From positions 5,355 to 69,354 of the forward strand of contig CAZIIM010000008.1 of NCBI GenBank assembly GCA_964539305.1: DNA of 64,000 bases, written 5' to 3'. The stretch comes from CAZNUM01 sp964539305. GTDB lineage: Bacteria; Fidelibacterota; Marinisomatia; Marinisomatales; TCS55. A model generated the notes under the pieces. It was given only the letters and a program-made list of their open reading frames with translations. It did not search any database and was not told the origin of the DNA. Below are positions 9,368-17,976 of this stretch, in pieces. A program made the position numbers and the translations under genes. The number at the start of each line of letters is the position of its first letter. Positions within the stretch are counted from its first letter, which is position 1.

Positions 9368-9961
9368 ATGAACGATCAAAATAGAGGAACCGTCAAAGTC
9401 GTGAATGGGCGTTACCGACTGGCAGGAAAATTTCATTTTGTCTATCCCAACACACCCATTCGGAACGAAGCCGGTCATCTTATGGGTGTCACCAATCCCC
9501 GGGACATTACCCATATTCACATGTATGGCGGCGAAGCACCCTTCTTTGAAAATCTGAGTCAGGGGAAATTGCTGGGAACCAGATGCAAGAATCCGCAGTG
9601 CGAAGGCCAAGGCACGGTATACATTCCTTTCCGGATTCACTGTCCCGACTGCCTGGGGAAAAATGAAATTGTGGACATGACCCCAGTCGCCAAAACCAAA
9701 GCCCGGGTTCACACCTTCATGATTACGGAACGGACCGGCGCCTTTAATACGCTGCCAAAACCAGTTCGCTTTGTGAACGTGGAGTTCGAAGGCGTGGATA
9801 CGATTCTCATGGGAAACCTGGCCGTTGGAACACCAGAAATCGGGATGCAGGTAGTGCCGATCTTTCGGAAAGAAAATCCTACTTACACCATTCTGGATCT
9901 GGCGTGGGTCCCCGCCGGCACTGCGGCCAATGACCTACCCACGGATTTTGCTTTTGAATAA
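9368..9961 (+). CDS. DUF35 zinc-ribbon/OB-fold partner of the thiolase-like protein
   Basis: 197-residue protein with an N-terminal alpha-helical lead, a rubredoxin-like zinc ribbon (CKNPQC and CPDC, residues about 76-98) and a C-terminal OB fold (VHTFMITERTG to VVPIFRK). DUF35 proteins bind acyl-CoA thiolases or thiolase-like aldolases and bridge them to partner enzymes; known examples are the archaeal HMG-CoA thiolase complex, benzylsuccinyl-pathway BbsA, and the ChsH2 DUF35 domain. Spacing of 16 bp after the thiolase-like gene supports a heteromeric complex. No enzymatic residues are expected in this subunit itself. Confidence 0.88.
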   Translation: MNDQNRGTVKVVNGRYRLAGKFHFVYPNTPIRNEAGHLMGVTNPRDITHIHMYGGEAPFFENLSQGKLLGTRCKNPQCEGQGTVYIPFRIHCPDCLGKNEIVDMTPVAKTKARVHTFMITERTGAFNTLPKPVRFVNVEFEGVDTILMGNLAVGTPEIGMQVVPIFRKENPTYTILDLAWVPAGTAANDLPTDFAFE

Positions 9962-9984
9962 CATTCTCGGAATTGCCGGAGATT

Positions 9985-10275
9985 ATGGCCGCCAAAATCG
10001 CGATTATTACGGTAAATCTATTTATTCCCGGCGCTCATTCTCTTAAAGACAAACGGCGTACACTTCACCATATTAAAGATACATTGGGGCACCGGTTTAA
10101 TGCATCCATCGCCGAGACCGGTTTCCTGGACAAATGGCAACGGGCCCAGCTGACCCTGGCCTTAGTCAGCGGGGATACTTCTTATCTGGATTCAACGATA
10201 CAGGCGGTAAAACGAAAAATCGATGCGCTCTGTACCGAAGTCGAAGTTGAATCCCTGACAGTGGAGTACTGTTAG
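9985..10275 (+). CDS. YlxP-like DUF503 protein
   Basis: Small (96-residue) DUF503 protein with a ferredoxin-like fold. The hallmark is IPGAHSLKDKRRTL near the N-terminus, followed by FNASIAETG and the strand LVSGDTSYLDSTI. The family is usually found next to ribosome-maturation genes, but its function is not established. The start at ATG 9985 gives MAAKIAIITVNLFIPG, matching the usual family beginning; an upstream in-frame TTG at 9973 would add four residues. It closes the rightward group and converges on the thioredoxin gene to its right. Confidence 0.85.
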   Translation: MAAKIAIITVNLFIPGAHSLKDKRRTLHHIKDTLGHRFNASIAETGFLDKWQRAQLTLALVSGDTSYLDSTIQAVKRKIDALCTEVEVESLTVEYC

Positions 10276-10392
10276 GTTAATACAATTAAAATTTTACTTG
10301 CGTAGTCCCTTCTGAAGTCACTCGTTTTCAATTCAACCAAAGAGGTACCAGAAGCATTTCCTCTATATATTTGTTTTATAAGCTTTCGACAC

Positions 10393-10409
10393 ATCTCTCT
10401 TCGAGAGAT
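10393..10409. terminator. Possible stem-loop terminator after DUF503 gene
   Basis: Perfect 7-bp stem ATCTCTC/GAGAGAT with a 3-base loop. A run of seven T lies at 10428-10434, too far for a textbook intrinsic terminator, so the call is weak. Confidence 0.3.
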
Positions 10410-10475
10410 TGCTCAAGCAGACAGGGCTTTTTTTCTACTACTCATGATTTTTGATTCAATAATATCATTAATTTG

Positions 10476-10549
10476 TCGCGCTGAGCCTGACCCCGCCTGC
10501 GTGCCTACGGCGGACAGGCCCGCCTGACCGGACGGGCAGGGAAGCGCGA
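10476..10549. repeat. REP/MITE-like GC-rich palindromic element
   Basis: About 74 bp bounded by the inverted ends TCGCGCT and AGCGCGA. The interior is GC-rich and self-complementary in pieces (GCCTG with CAGGC, CCTG with CAGG around ACCGGACGGG), in sharp contrast to the AT-rich flanks. The TGCCTACGGCGGACAGG-type core resembles dispersed palindromes known from many environmental bacterial genomes. It has no coding capacity. Copy number elsewhere in the genome cannot be seen from this window. Confidence 0.55.
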
Positions 10550-10600
10550 TCATGTGTATTGAAATAACCTGTAATTATTATACTAAAACAATGGCAATAG

Positions 10601-10640
10601 AGCCTTCGACTGGCGCCCCTGGGCGCCGCTCAGGCGAACA
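10601..10640. repeat. REP-like hairpin (CTTCGACTG...GCTCAGGCGAA)
   Basis: Imperfect hairpin whose core is GGCGCC-CCTG-GGCGCC. The outer arms TTCGACTG and CTCAGGCGAA are partly complementary. The words CCTTCGACTG and GCTCAGG resemble a widespread class of extragenic palindromes. A second copy of TCGCGCTGAGC, shared with the neighbouring element, lies just downstream at 10651. Confidence 0.5.
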
Positions 10641-10702
10641 GACATGTATGTCGCGCTGAGCTTTTGTCCCCGCCCGTCACTTAAACAGGGTTTTCTCTAC
10701 AG

Positions 10703-11752
10703 TTAACTTAGTTTCGATCCTTTCAGAAACTTCTCTTTCCGCTGTCGGTAATCTTCATTTTGGGGATCCAGGGCAATAGCGGCTTCCATTTTTTCGGCCG
10801 CCTCCTGAGGACGCCCCAGTTTCCACAACACTTCCGCTTCCGTATCCAGAATAGCCGCCTTGAAACTTCCTAAAGAATCAGGAACAACCGATACAGCCTT
10901 CCGGACTTTTTCCAGAGCAAGATCATAATAATCCCCCTGTTCCAGCTCCGTCATACGCCAGGCAAAGGCATTTAAAAAACTGGGGGATTCCAAATCATGG
11001 GTTTCTGCGTAACGGAGCTGATCCATCCAGGTGGCTGTTTCCTTGGTAATATCCTGTTTTTTCCGATAAAAACGGACCAGCGCCGTATAGGCCTTAAAGG
11101 CATACTCCGGGGAAGGATCTTTTGCCAGATATGTTTCCATAACGGTTGCAGCCGAATCGCGGTAAAACTGTATATAGGCTATCTTATAATCCGCTTCTTC
11201 CCAATGGGACCCCTTCTGGTCGAAAACGGCGGTCCAGAGTTCCAGTGCCCGATCCTTATACCCTGCATCTTCATATTTCCGTGCCAGTCGTGTGGTAATT
11301 TCTTCATTGGCGGGATCTGAACGATATTGCGCCTCAAGGTCAGGGATGGTCCCTTCATTCCGATGGATGCGCTCCAGTTCCGCCAGAAACATCCGGGGTG
11401 GCCGGTACCCTAGAATACGGTCCACTTCCTTGCCGTCCCGGTTCATGAGCACCAGGGTGGGATATCCGGTGATATTGTACCGCCGGGCCAGGTCAATTCC
11501 CTCCCCTTTTTCAGCATCAACTTTGACGCTCACCAGGTTTTCCCGGGCAAACGCAATCACGCCCGAATCGGGATAGGTGTCTTCATCGAGGCGTTTACAC
11601 CAGACGCACCAGTCCGTTTCAAAATCCACCAGCACCAGTTTATCGCCTGCCTGGGTAAGGGCTTCTGAAAAATCTCCGTCGATCCAGGGGTAAACCTGCT
11701 TTTGTTCACAGGCAAAAAGAAATACAAAGAGTAGGAACCAGATTTTTTTCAT
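10703..11752 (-). CDS. Thioredoxin-fold lipoprotein with C-terminal TPR region
   Basis: 349-residue exported protein. The N-terminus is a lipoprotein signal (FLLFVFLFAC, Cys at about 15). A thioredoxin-like domain follows with the redox motif DWCVWCK and the cis-Pro strand ITGYPTLVLMNRDGKEVDR. From about residue 140 the sequence becomes helical with tetratricopeptide-like repeats, ending PQEAAEKMEAAIALDPQNEDYRQRK. It probably reduces or isomerises disulfides, or delivers electrons, at a membrane surface. Its start overlaps the thioesterase stop (ATGA), and it is the last gene of the accA transcript. Confidence 0.85.
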   Translation of the reverse strand: MKKIWFLLFVFLFACEQKQVYPWIDGDFSEALTQAGDKLVLVDFETDWCVWCKRLDEDTYPDSGVIAFARENLVSVKVDAEKGEGIDLARRYNITGYPTLVLMNRDGKEVDRILGYRPPRMFLAELERIHRNEGTIPDLEAQYRSDPANEEITTRLARKYEDAGYKDRALELWTAVFDQKGSHWEEADYKIAYIQFYRDSAATVMETYLAKDPSPEYAFKAYTALVRFYRKKQDITKETATWMDQLRYAETHDLESPSFLNAFAWRMTELEQGDYYDLALEKVRKAVSVVPDSLGSFKAAILDTEAEVLWKLGRPQEAAEKMEAAIALDPQNEDYRQRKEKFLKGSKLS

Positions 11753-12171
11753 TTGGATAAATCCTTATTCATTAATCGTTGAAATGTTTCTTTGACAAAG
11801 GACGGGGGTCGCCGGACTTTCCCCTCGGAGTCCGTAAAGGCGTGGACCGTATAGCCCCGAACCAGGGTTTTGTTACTGCCGGATCGGGTGATTTCATAAT
11901 CGATCCTGAACCGGGCTTCGGGAGGACTGGAAATCCAGGTTCTGACTTCCACTTCATCTTCAAAACGGGCACTTTCCAGATAATCACAATGGGCAGTAAT
12001 GACCGGTAAAAAATATCCTTGGGCTTCAATGGACTTTACTTCCAGTCCAATGGATTTCAGCAACTCCGTCCTGGCCTGTTCAAAGAGTTCAAAATATCGG
12101 CTGTAATAGACGATACCCATCTGGTCAATATCTTTGTAATAAATTTTCGATCGGAAAATGTCCTGAATCAT
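11749..12171 (-). CDS. Acyl-CoA thioesterase, YbgC/4HBT hot-dog family
   Basis: 140-residue hot-dog-fold thioesterase. The signature YYKDIDQMGIVYYSRYFELFEQART near residue 11 contains the catalytic Asp position (D-x-M/G-I-V-Y-Y) typical of YbgC and 4-hydroxybenzoyl-CoA thioesterases. Substrates are probably short or medium acyl-CoA thioesters. It shares one base with the accA stop (TGATG) and four with the next start, so it is embedded in a lipid-metabolism transcript. The Tol-Pal genes that often accompany ybgC are not nearby. Confidence 0.88.
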   Translation of the reverse strand: MIQDIFRSKIYYKDIDQMGIVYYSRYFELFEQARTELLKSIGLEVKSIEAQGYFLPVITAHCDYLESARFEDEVEVRTWISSPPEARFRIDYEITRSGSNKTLVRGYTVHAFTDSEGKVRRPPSFVKETFQRLMNKDLSK

Positions 12172-13127
12172 CAGGCTTCCAGGTACACGCCCATCTTATC
12201 GTATCGCTGAATCCGGGCATCCAGGAATGACTCCGGTTGTTTATCCTTGAGAGCGGCAATTTCTTCCAGAACCACCGCTTTCAGGATTTTCAACATTTCT
12301 TCCGGATGCCGATGTGCACCCCCTAAAGGTTCCTTGATAATCCGGTCACAGATGCCCATTTTCATCAAATCGGCGGGAATGACCTGCATGGCATCGGCCG
12401 CATCCTTGGCTTTGGAGGCATCCCGCCAGAGAATAGAGGCGCACCCTTCAGGACTGATGACCGAATACCAGGTATTTTCAAGCATGAGCATCCGGTCACA
12501 GACACCAATTCCCAGAGCGCCGCCACTGGCGCCTTCGCCGATCACAATAGCAATAATTGGAACTTTCAGCCTGGACATTTCCAGCAGGTTCCGGGCAATG
12601 GCTTCTCCCTGACCCCGTTCTTCTGCCCCAATCCCGGGGTAGGCCCCTTGTGTATCCAGCAGCGATAGGACCGGCAAACCGAATTTTTCCGCCAGTTTCA
12701 TAATCCGGAGTGCTTTCCGATACCCTTCCGGACGCATCATCCCGAAATTCCGGTAGAGATTATCTTTCGTATTCCGACCTTTTTGCTGACCGATAAAGGC
12801 AACCTTTTCCCTATCCACGGTCCCAATGCCACACACGACAGCTGTATCATCGGCATAATGACGATCACCGTGGATCTCAATGAAATCCGGGGCCATGTAC
12901 TGAATATAATCCAAGGAATAGGGTCGCTGGGGATGGCGGGCCAATTGAACCCGCTGCCACCGGGTTAATCCGGAGTAAATCTTTTTCAAGACGGCATCCC
13001 GTTTTTCCTCCAGCCGGGCAATCTCCTTGGCCGTTTCCTCATCCGGTTCCCCCAGGGCCTGCAGTTCTGAAAGCTTTTGATCCAGTTCCTGGACCGGTTT
13101 CTCAAAATCCAAATAATACTTGAGCAT
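12171..13127 (-). CDS. accA: Acetyl-CoA carboxylase carboxyltransferase subunit alpha
   Basis: 318-residue alpha subunit that, with AccD, transfers carboxyl from biotin to acetyl-CoA to make malonyl-CoA, the first committed step of fatty-acid synthesis. Visible blocks are the N-terminal coiled helix (LDFEKPVQELDQKLSEL), WQRVQLARHPQRPYSLDYI, the QKGRNTKDNLYRNFGM segment and the GEGASGGALGIGV oxyanion loop. A AAGGAT Shine-Dalgarno precedes ATG 13127. accD, accB and accC are not in the window. Confidence 0.97.
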   Translation of the reverse strand: MLKYYLDFEKPVQELDQKLSELQALGEPDEETAKEIARLEEKRDAVLKKIYSGLTRWQRVQLARHPQRPYSLDYIQYMAPDFIEIHGDRHYADDTAVVCGIGTVDREKVAFIGQQKGRNTKDNLYRNFGMMRPEGYRKALRIMKLAEKFGLPVLSLLDTQGAYPGIGAEERGQGEAIARNLLEMSRLKVPIIAIVIGEGASGGALGIGVCDRMLMLENTWYSVISPEGCASILWRDASKAKDAADAMQVIPADLMKMGICDRIIKEPLGGAHRHPEEMLKILKAVVLEEIAALKDKQPESFLDARIQRYDKMGVYLEA

Positions 13128-13208
13128 TTAAATCCTTAAGAAAGAGTGAAAATTTACGTTTGACAGACTCATACCGTTTAAAATAATCTTGCCACAGGAA
13201 CCAGTTGC

Positions 13209-13925
13209 CTATTTGTTCCAGCCAAAAAATTTCCAGATGCGAAACCGCCAGACCATAAACATGGCTTCCACCATAATCTTCCGACTCATTTTGGACTCGC
13301 CAACGGTCCGATCAATGAAAATAATTGGATGTTCCACGATCCGAAAGCCCTTGTGCCAGGTTCTGAAATTCATTTCAATTTGGAAAGAATAGCCCTCCGA
13401 TCGTATCGATTCCAGGTCAAGCTGGCTTAAAACACTGGCTCGCCAGGCCTTGTACCCGCCGGTGGCATCCCGAAGGGGCATCCCGGTTACAAGACGGGTG
13501 TAGAGATTGGCACCGTAACTAAGAATCAGACGGCGAATGGGCCAGTTCACCACGCTCACACCGCCGTGGTACCGGCTTCCAATAACCAGATCGTAATTTT
13601 CAAGCAATTGTACCATGGCGGGAATATCCATGGGATCATGGGACATATCCGCATCCATTTGGACGATGGAATCAAATCCCTTTTCAAGGGCCCACTGGAA
13701 CCCCATGACATAGGCCGTTCCCAACCCCCGTTTCCGATCCCGTTGTTTCAGATGCAGGTTGGGGTACCGGGTCTGTAAATTCCGCACAATATCGGCCGTA
13801 CCATCGGGAGAATTATCATCAATGATCAATAAATGATAATCCCCTGAGAGCGAAAAAATGTACTTAATCAGCGTACTGATATTCTTGCTCTCGTTGTAGG
13901 TCGGTGATATGATGACGGTCTTCAT
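13209..13925 (-). CDS. Family 2 glycosyltransferase, dolichol/polyprenol-phosphate mannosyltransferase type
   Basis: 238-residue cytoplasmic GT-A enzyme that probably moves mannose or glucose from a nucleotide sugar to a polyprenyl phosphate. Motifs are SPTYNESKNI at the N-terminus, LLIIDDNSPDGTADI, the metal-binding QMDADMSHDP, and RDATGGYKAWR. It lacks C-terminal membrane segments, like the compact DPM1 group. I choose ATG 13925 because it overlaps the reductase stop as ATGA and starts directly at MKTVIISPTYNE; a start at 13958 would add 11 residues inside the neighbour. Confidence 0.9.
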   Translation of the reverse strand: MKTVIISPTYNESKNISTLIKYIFSLSGDYHLLIIDDNSPDGTADIVRNLQTRYPNLHLKQRDRKRGLGTAYVMGFQWALEKGFDSIVQMDADMSHDPMDIPAMVQLLENYDLVIGSRYHGGVSVVNWPIRRLILSYGANLYTRLVTGMPLRDATGGYKAWRASVLSQLDLESIRSEGYSFQIEMNFRTWHKGFRIVEHPIIFIDRTVGESKMSRKIMVEAMFMVWRFRIWKFFGWNK

Positions 13926-14800
13926 GAATGCATTCGTAAACGTATTTTCCGGAGACATGTTTCAACGGGATAGGGTTGCAATCCAAGTTCTTTTTCCACT
14001 TTTTCGGTACACAATCCACTTTGCAGTGGCCGTTTCGCTTCTTGCCGGAAGTTGCTGGTCAATACCGGCTTGATCAAATCGGATTGCAGATTAAAAATAT
14101 CTGCGATTTTGAGGGCAAACGCATAGCGGGACAATAATTCCTTTCCACCATAGTGATAGAGACCCGTCCGGCCCTGTTGAATGATGGTATCAATCACCTC
14201 TGCCAGCGCGACCGTCCAGGTCGGATTGTTTATCTGATCCTCCACCACCTGAATCTGTTTTCCCGCTTTTAAGGAATCCAATACCCATTTTACAAAACTG
14301 GCCCGTGTTTCCGGCGTAACGTCAAAAATGACGTTCGCCCGAAGAATTGTGACCTCCTTCCCTTGATCCAGAAGCCAGATATCGGCCTCCGCCTTTGTGC
14401 GGCCATAGACATTAAGCGGGTTTAAAGAATCGCTTTCCGAATAAGGACCGTTCCGACCGTCAAACACATAATCGGTAGAGAGTTGAATCAAATGACCCTG
14501 AAAGACCGCTTGAAGATGTTGAACAGCCTTTGTATTAACTGCCAGGGCTTCCTCCGGTTGCCGTTCACACAGATCTACATTCGTCATGGCCGCCAGATTC
14601 AGGACAACATCCGGCTCAAAAGATTCAATCGTCCTTTCCACCGCTTTAAAATCGGTAATATCCAGCTGTTGGACCTGGCCTTTAAAATTACCCTCAGGCA
14701 AACGACGCCCCGTGGCCAGAATTTCATAGTTATTCTCAAACCGGTCCAGGCAGGCAGCCCCCAGTTGTCCGAATGCACCGGTGATTAATATTTTTTTCAT
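13922..14800 (-). CDS. dTDP-4-dehydrorhamnose reductase-like (RmlD family) oxidoreductase
   Basis: 292-residue extended SDR of the RmlD substrate-binding family, which reduces 4-keto-6-deoxy nucleotide sugars. The nucleotide motif is ITGAFGQLGAACLD, the Thr-Asp-Tyr-Val-Phe-Asp-Gly block reads STDYVFDGRNGPYSE, and the catalytic YGRTKAE follows. Other Rml genes are absent nearby, so a role in rhamnose synthesis is only inferred. A role in another surface sugar or in methionine adenosyltransferase-beta-like binding is possible. It is coupled to the glycosyltransferase by a 4-bp overlap. Confidence 0.8.
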   Translation of the reverse strand: MKKILITGAFGQLGAACLDRFENNYEILATGRRLPEGNFKGQVQQLDITDFKAVERTIESFEPDVVLNLAAMTNVDLCERQPEEALAVNTKAVQHLQAVFQGHLIQLSTDYVFDGRNGPYSESDSLNPLNVYGRTKAEADIWLLDQGKEVTILRANVIFDVTPETRASFVKWVLDSLKAGKQIQVVEDQINNPTWTVALAEVIDTIIQQGRTGLYHYGGKELLSRYAFALKIADIFNLQSDLIKPVLTSNFRQEAKRPLQSGLCTEKVEKELGLQPYPVETCLRKIRLRMHS

Positions 14801-14863
14801 TTAGAACGGAAGCGAGCGAATGGATCTGTCAAGAAGATGATTTAAATCCTTAAATCGGGAAAC

Positions 14864-15886
14864 TCAGTGCGGAACCAGACGAAATGAATGGGCAACAATA
14901 TCCACCTGTCGTAAAAGAACATACTTGTCTTTTCCGGGGTAATAAATCATCGTAAAAATAAAAAAGGTTTGATCCGTGGCAGAATCATAGAATAAATAAC
15001 CGATGGAGGGTCCTCCCTGGGCTTCTTCGGCGTGTTCCCAAAGTCCTGTAATCCGCCAGGCAGCCCATGAATTAAACTTGGTCGGTTCCATGGAAAAACG
15101 GTAGTCTGAGTAATGAATATTTTCCAGATACGCCGGTAAAAAGGAAAACACATATTCCCGGACGGAGGCGCTGTCTGAAAAGGCTAATCCCGGTTCCCAG
15201 TGGACCACCAACCAGCGGTAGGGAATCTCCCTCCCCATCCAGAAGAGGCCTTGCTCGGCGCTGTCTCGGACGGTGGTGTAACCCCAGGGAATTTTCAGGG
15301 TCCAACCATATTTTTTCGCCAGTTTCCTTTCCAGGTCTTTCTGACGGGCCGATTCAAAGAGATAGCGACTTTGTCGCTCCATAAACAGGTTGTCAAACTG
15401 GTGTTTCAGCCAGGGTCCCTGCTCCGGTACCTGGGTCAGGATGGATTCCAGGTTCGGCCCGTTGATTAACAAGTAATTTTGATGCCTGGCAAAAACATCC
15501 TGAGCGAAGATGAGGTGATTGTCCCCTTCTATTGAGGAACGATATTGTTTTTTATTCAACAATTGACGCATCAATTTTACACCCGGGTTATTGGAATTCG
15601 TCCCGACGGCCCCCACAATGACATTCACCGACTGTTTCACATCTTCAAAATCCACCGGCTCAACATACCTGATGTGATAATAAGGCTCCGGCTGGGGGGT
15701 GTAGAGCGTATCGTTAAAAATAGCAGCAATAACACTTGTAACGGCCGATATATTTTCAGGATCCACAATTACGACTAGCTCATTATCACCACCCTTGGCC
15801 TCCGGCTTCAGATTTTGACAACCCCCAAAAATCACCCATGGCAGGATCAACAGAATAAAGCTGTAATGAGGTCGGCTGAATTTCAT
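14864..15886 (-). CDS. DUF4837 lipoprotein
   Basis: 340-residue envelope protein. The N-terminal signal ends in a lipobox (VIFGGC, Cys at about 22), so it should be lipid-anchored. The mature part matches DUF4837 in pattern: ELVVIVDPENI, then VEPVDFEDV, QNYLLINGPN, then a WGYTTVRDS-type strand and RYLFESARQKD helix. This family is known mainly from Bacteroidota and relatives and has no assigned function. The start overlaps the rnr stop as ATGA, an unusual pairing of a cytoplasmic RNase with a lipoprotein. Confidence 0.82.
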   Translation of the reverse strand: MKFSRPHYSFILLILPWVIFGGCQNLKPEAKGGDNELVVIVDPENISAVTSVIAAIFNDTLYTPQPEPYYHIRYVEPVDFEDVKQSVNVIVGAVGTNSNNPGVKLMRQLLNKKQYRSSIEGDNHLIFAQDVFARHQNYLLINGPNLESILTQVPEQGPWLKHQFDNLFMERQSRYLFESARQKDLERKLAKKYGWTLKIPWGYTTVRDSAEQGLFWMGREIPYRWLVVHWEPGLAFSDSASVREYVFSFLPAYLENIHYSDYRFSMEPTKFNSWAAWRITGLWEHAEEAQGGPSIGYLFYDSATDQTFFIFTMIYYPGKDKYVLLRQVDIVAHSFRLVPH

Positions 15887-17976
15887 TCATCCTCCAAAAC
15901 GAAATTTGCCCGCTGTTTTTCCAAGAGGACCGAAAGAACTCGCACTTTCACCGGATCCCCCAATTGAAATTCCCGGTGAGACCGTTTTCCTCTCAAACAA
16001 TAATGATCCTCATCATAAACATAGGTATCATCATCCAAGGTATCCACGTGGATTAAACCTTCAGCCAGGGATTCCTTCAGTTCAACGAACAAACCAATGT
16101 TGATGACGCCGGAAATAATGCCTTCAAATACATTCCCGATTTGAGTGGAGAGCCAACGCAGTTGTTTTATTTTTATGTACTCCCGCTCCGCCCTTAATGC
16201 CACCAGTTCCATTTCATTGGCCTGCCGAATCCCCCGATCCATCCATTCTTCCCACTCTTTGCGGGGTAAAAAGGAATTCCTGTGGACCATTTTTATGATC
16301 CGGTGCACCATCAGATCTGGATAACGCCGGATGGGTGAGGTAAAATGGGTATAGGCTTTAAATGCCAAACCGAAATGTCCCCTGTTCTTCCGGGAATAAG
16401 CCGCCTTCGTCATCGTCCTAAGGGCAACTGTTTCAATCAAGTGTTTGTAAGGAGAATCGGTCACCTGGGCTAACACGGTCTTGATCTGGTCGGTCGAAAA
16501 ACCTTCCTCCGCCAGATGCATGTCCAGCGGAAGGCGATTGATTAAATCAATAAAGCGTAATACATCCTCTTTTTCCGGTTTATCATGAATCCGGAAAATG
16601 AAAGGAAAATGCTTTGGCAATAAGGTAGGAATCTGTTCCGCCACCAAACGGTTAGCCAATAACATGCACTCCTCCACCAGACGGTGACTCTGGAGTCGTT
16701 CACTGGCCTGGATTTCATGGGGAACACCTTCCGGAGTCAAAGAGAACATCGGTTCCGGAATATCAAAATCGATACTGCCCTCTTCTGCCCGTCGCCTAAA
16801 CAGAACTTTACTAAGGTTTTCCAGGAGTTTCAATTCCTTCTTAAAACGATGATCTTTATTCCCATCCAGGATTGCCTGCACCTGGCGGTAGGTAAACCGT
16901 TGTGAACTGCGAATGACGGCTGGCAGGACTTCCACTTTCTGGACCTGAAACTCCCGATCCAGTTTTACCAGACAGGAGACGGTGAGACGATCCCGATCCG
17001 GTTTCAGCGAGCATAGATCGGCTGAAAGCAATTCCGGGAGCATGGAGACGACCCCTTCCGTAAAATAGACTGACGTGCTTCGATTCAAAGCTTCCCGATC
17101 CAGACGCGACCCCGGGGGAACAAAATGGGTCACATCGGCAATATGCACGCCCAGCTGATAGCCTTCTTTTACTTTACGGATCGAAAGGGCGTCGTCAAAA
17201 TCACGGGCATCTTCCGGATCAATCGTCAAGGTTGTCCAGCGACGGAGATCCCGACGGTGGGGTATTTCCCGTCGAATCAAATTTTCACTTAAGGTTTTCA
17301 GTTCTGCCTGTACCGCTTTAGGGAAGTCCGTACGGTAATCGTATTTGGCGATTATCATTTTAATATCGTTAGCCGGGTCTTCCGAGGAACCGATAATTTC
17401 AACAACCTGAGCCTGGATGGGGCTGAAAGCCGTTCCCCAATCCTTCACAACCGCCTTGACAACCTGATCAGTTTCGAGGGTCAATCCCTTTGAAACGGAT
17501 AATCGAATTCCCCGGGCCGGTGTCACCGGTGAGAGGGATAACCAGAAACGGTTTTGATCCCGATAGGTGACGCCGATAAAATAATCGCTCTTTCGCTCCA
17601 GGACTTTCACAATCCGCCCACTGGGACCGGCCGGACTTTCCTTCTTGTTCAGTTTCACCTGAACCACATCCCCGTGTATGGCATCTCCCAGTTGTCGCCG
17701 CCCGATGAAAATGTCCGGTTGATCCTTGTCTATGATGACAAAGCCAAATCCCTTCTGGGCCACGGAAAGGGTACCTTCTACCACTTTCTCCGCCCTGGAG
17801 AGTACGTACCGCTGACCTTTGATTTGTTGAATCAGGCCCGCTTTCTTGAGCTGATTCAACTCTTTTTCCAGATACGCTTTCTTTTCCGGTTTCAATTTTA
17901 GTAAATGCATTAATTCCCGTTGTCGAAAGCGTTTTTCGGGGTGTTGTCTAAATAAGGATAAAATTTGATTTTTCAT
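15883..17976 (-). CDS. rnr: Ribonuclease R (3'-5' exoribonuclease)
   Basis: 697-residue RNase II/RNB-family exonuclease that degrades structured RNA processively. Order: an N-terminal winged-helix (FRQHPEKRFRQRELMHLL), cold-shock/OB domains (VAQKGFGFVIID), the RNB catalytic domain with Asp-rich TIDPEDARDFDDALS, HIADVTHFVPPGS and the TPIRRYPDLMVHR-like segment (FTSPIRRYPDL), then an S1 domain (NVFEGIISGVINIGLFVELKE). The C-terminus is short, without the long basic tail of Escherichia coli RNase R. Its start shares a base with the preceding stop. Confidence 0.96.
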   Translation of the reverse strand: MKNQILSLFRQHPEKRFRQRELMHLLKLKPEKKAYLEKELNQLKKAGLIQQIKGQRYVLSRAEKVVEGTLSVAQKGFGFVIIDKDQPDIFIGRRQLGDAIHGDVVQVKLNKKESPAGPSGRIVKVLERKSDYFIGVTYRDQNRFWLSLSPVTPARGIRLSVSKGLTLETDQVVKAVVKDWGTAFSPIQAQVVEIIGSSEDPANDIKMIIAKYDYRTDFPKAVQAELKTLSENLIRREIPHRRDLRRWTTLTIDPEDARDFDDALSIRKVKEGYQLGVHIADVTHFVPPGSRLDREALNRSTSVYFTEGVVSMLPELLSADLCSLKPDRDRLTVSCLVKLDREFQVQKVEVLPAVIRSSQRFTYRQVQAILDGNKDHRFKKELKLLENLSKVLFRRRAEEGSIDFDIPEPMFSLTPEGVPHEIQASERLQSHRLVEECMLLANRLVAEQIPTLLPKHFPFIFRIHDKPEKEDVLRFIDLINRLPLDMHLAEEGFSTDQIKTVLAQVTDSPYKHLIETVALRTMTKAAYSRKNRGHFGLAFKAYTHFTSPIRRYPDLMVHRIIKMVHRNSFLPRKEWEEWMDRGIRQANEMELVALRAEREYIKIKQLRWLSTQIGNVFEGIISGVINIGLFVELKESLAEGLIHVDTLDDDTYVYDEDHYCLRGKRSHREFQLGDPVKVRVLSVLLEKQRANFVLEDE

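Larger units (their letters stand above)
10276..10702. other. Convergent intergenic spacer with palindromic repeats
   Basis: 427 bp between two genes that converge, where terminators and repetitive extragenic elements are expected. No open frame here is convincing and no tRNA fold was seen. It holds a small stem-loop (10393-10409) with a T-run 18 bp later, a GC-rich inverted-repeat element (10476-10549), a second hairpin (10601-10640), and two copies of the word TCGCGCTGAGC (10476 and 10651). Confidence 0.7.

Noticed and set aside
13160..13187. Promoter-like TTGACA with a TAAAAT or TAATCT on the + strand
   Set aside because: No rightward gene follows; the downstream genes run leftward, and spacing to the -10 is poor.
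14839..14856. Hairpin GATTTAA-ATCC-TTAAATC between the reductase and DUF4837 genes
   Set aside because: Only A-T pairs in most of the stem and no T-run, so terminator or operator function is not supported.
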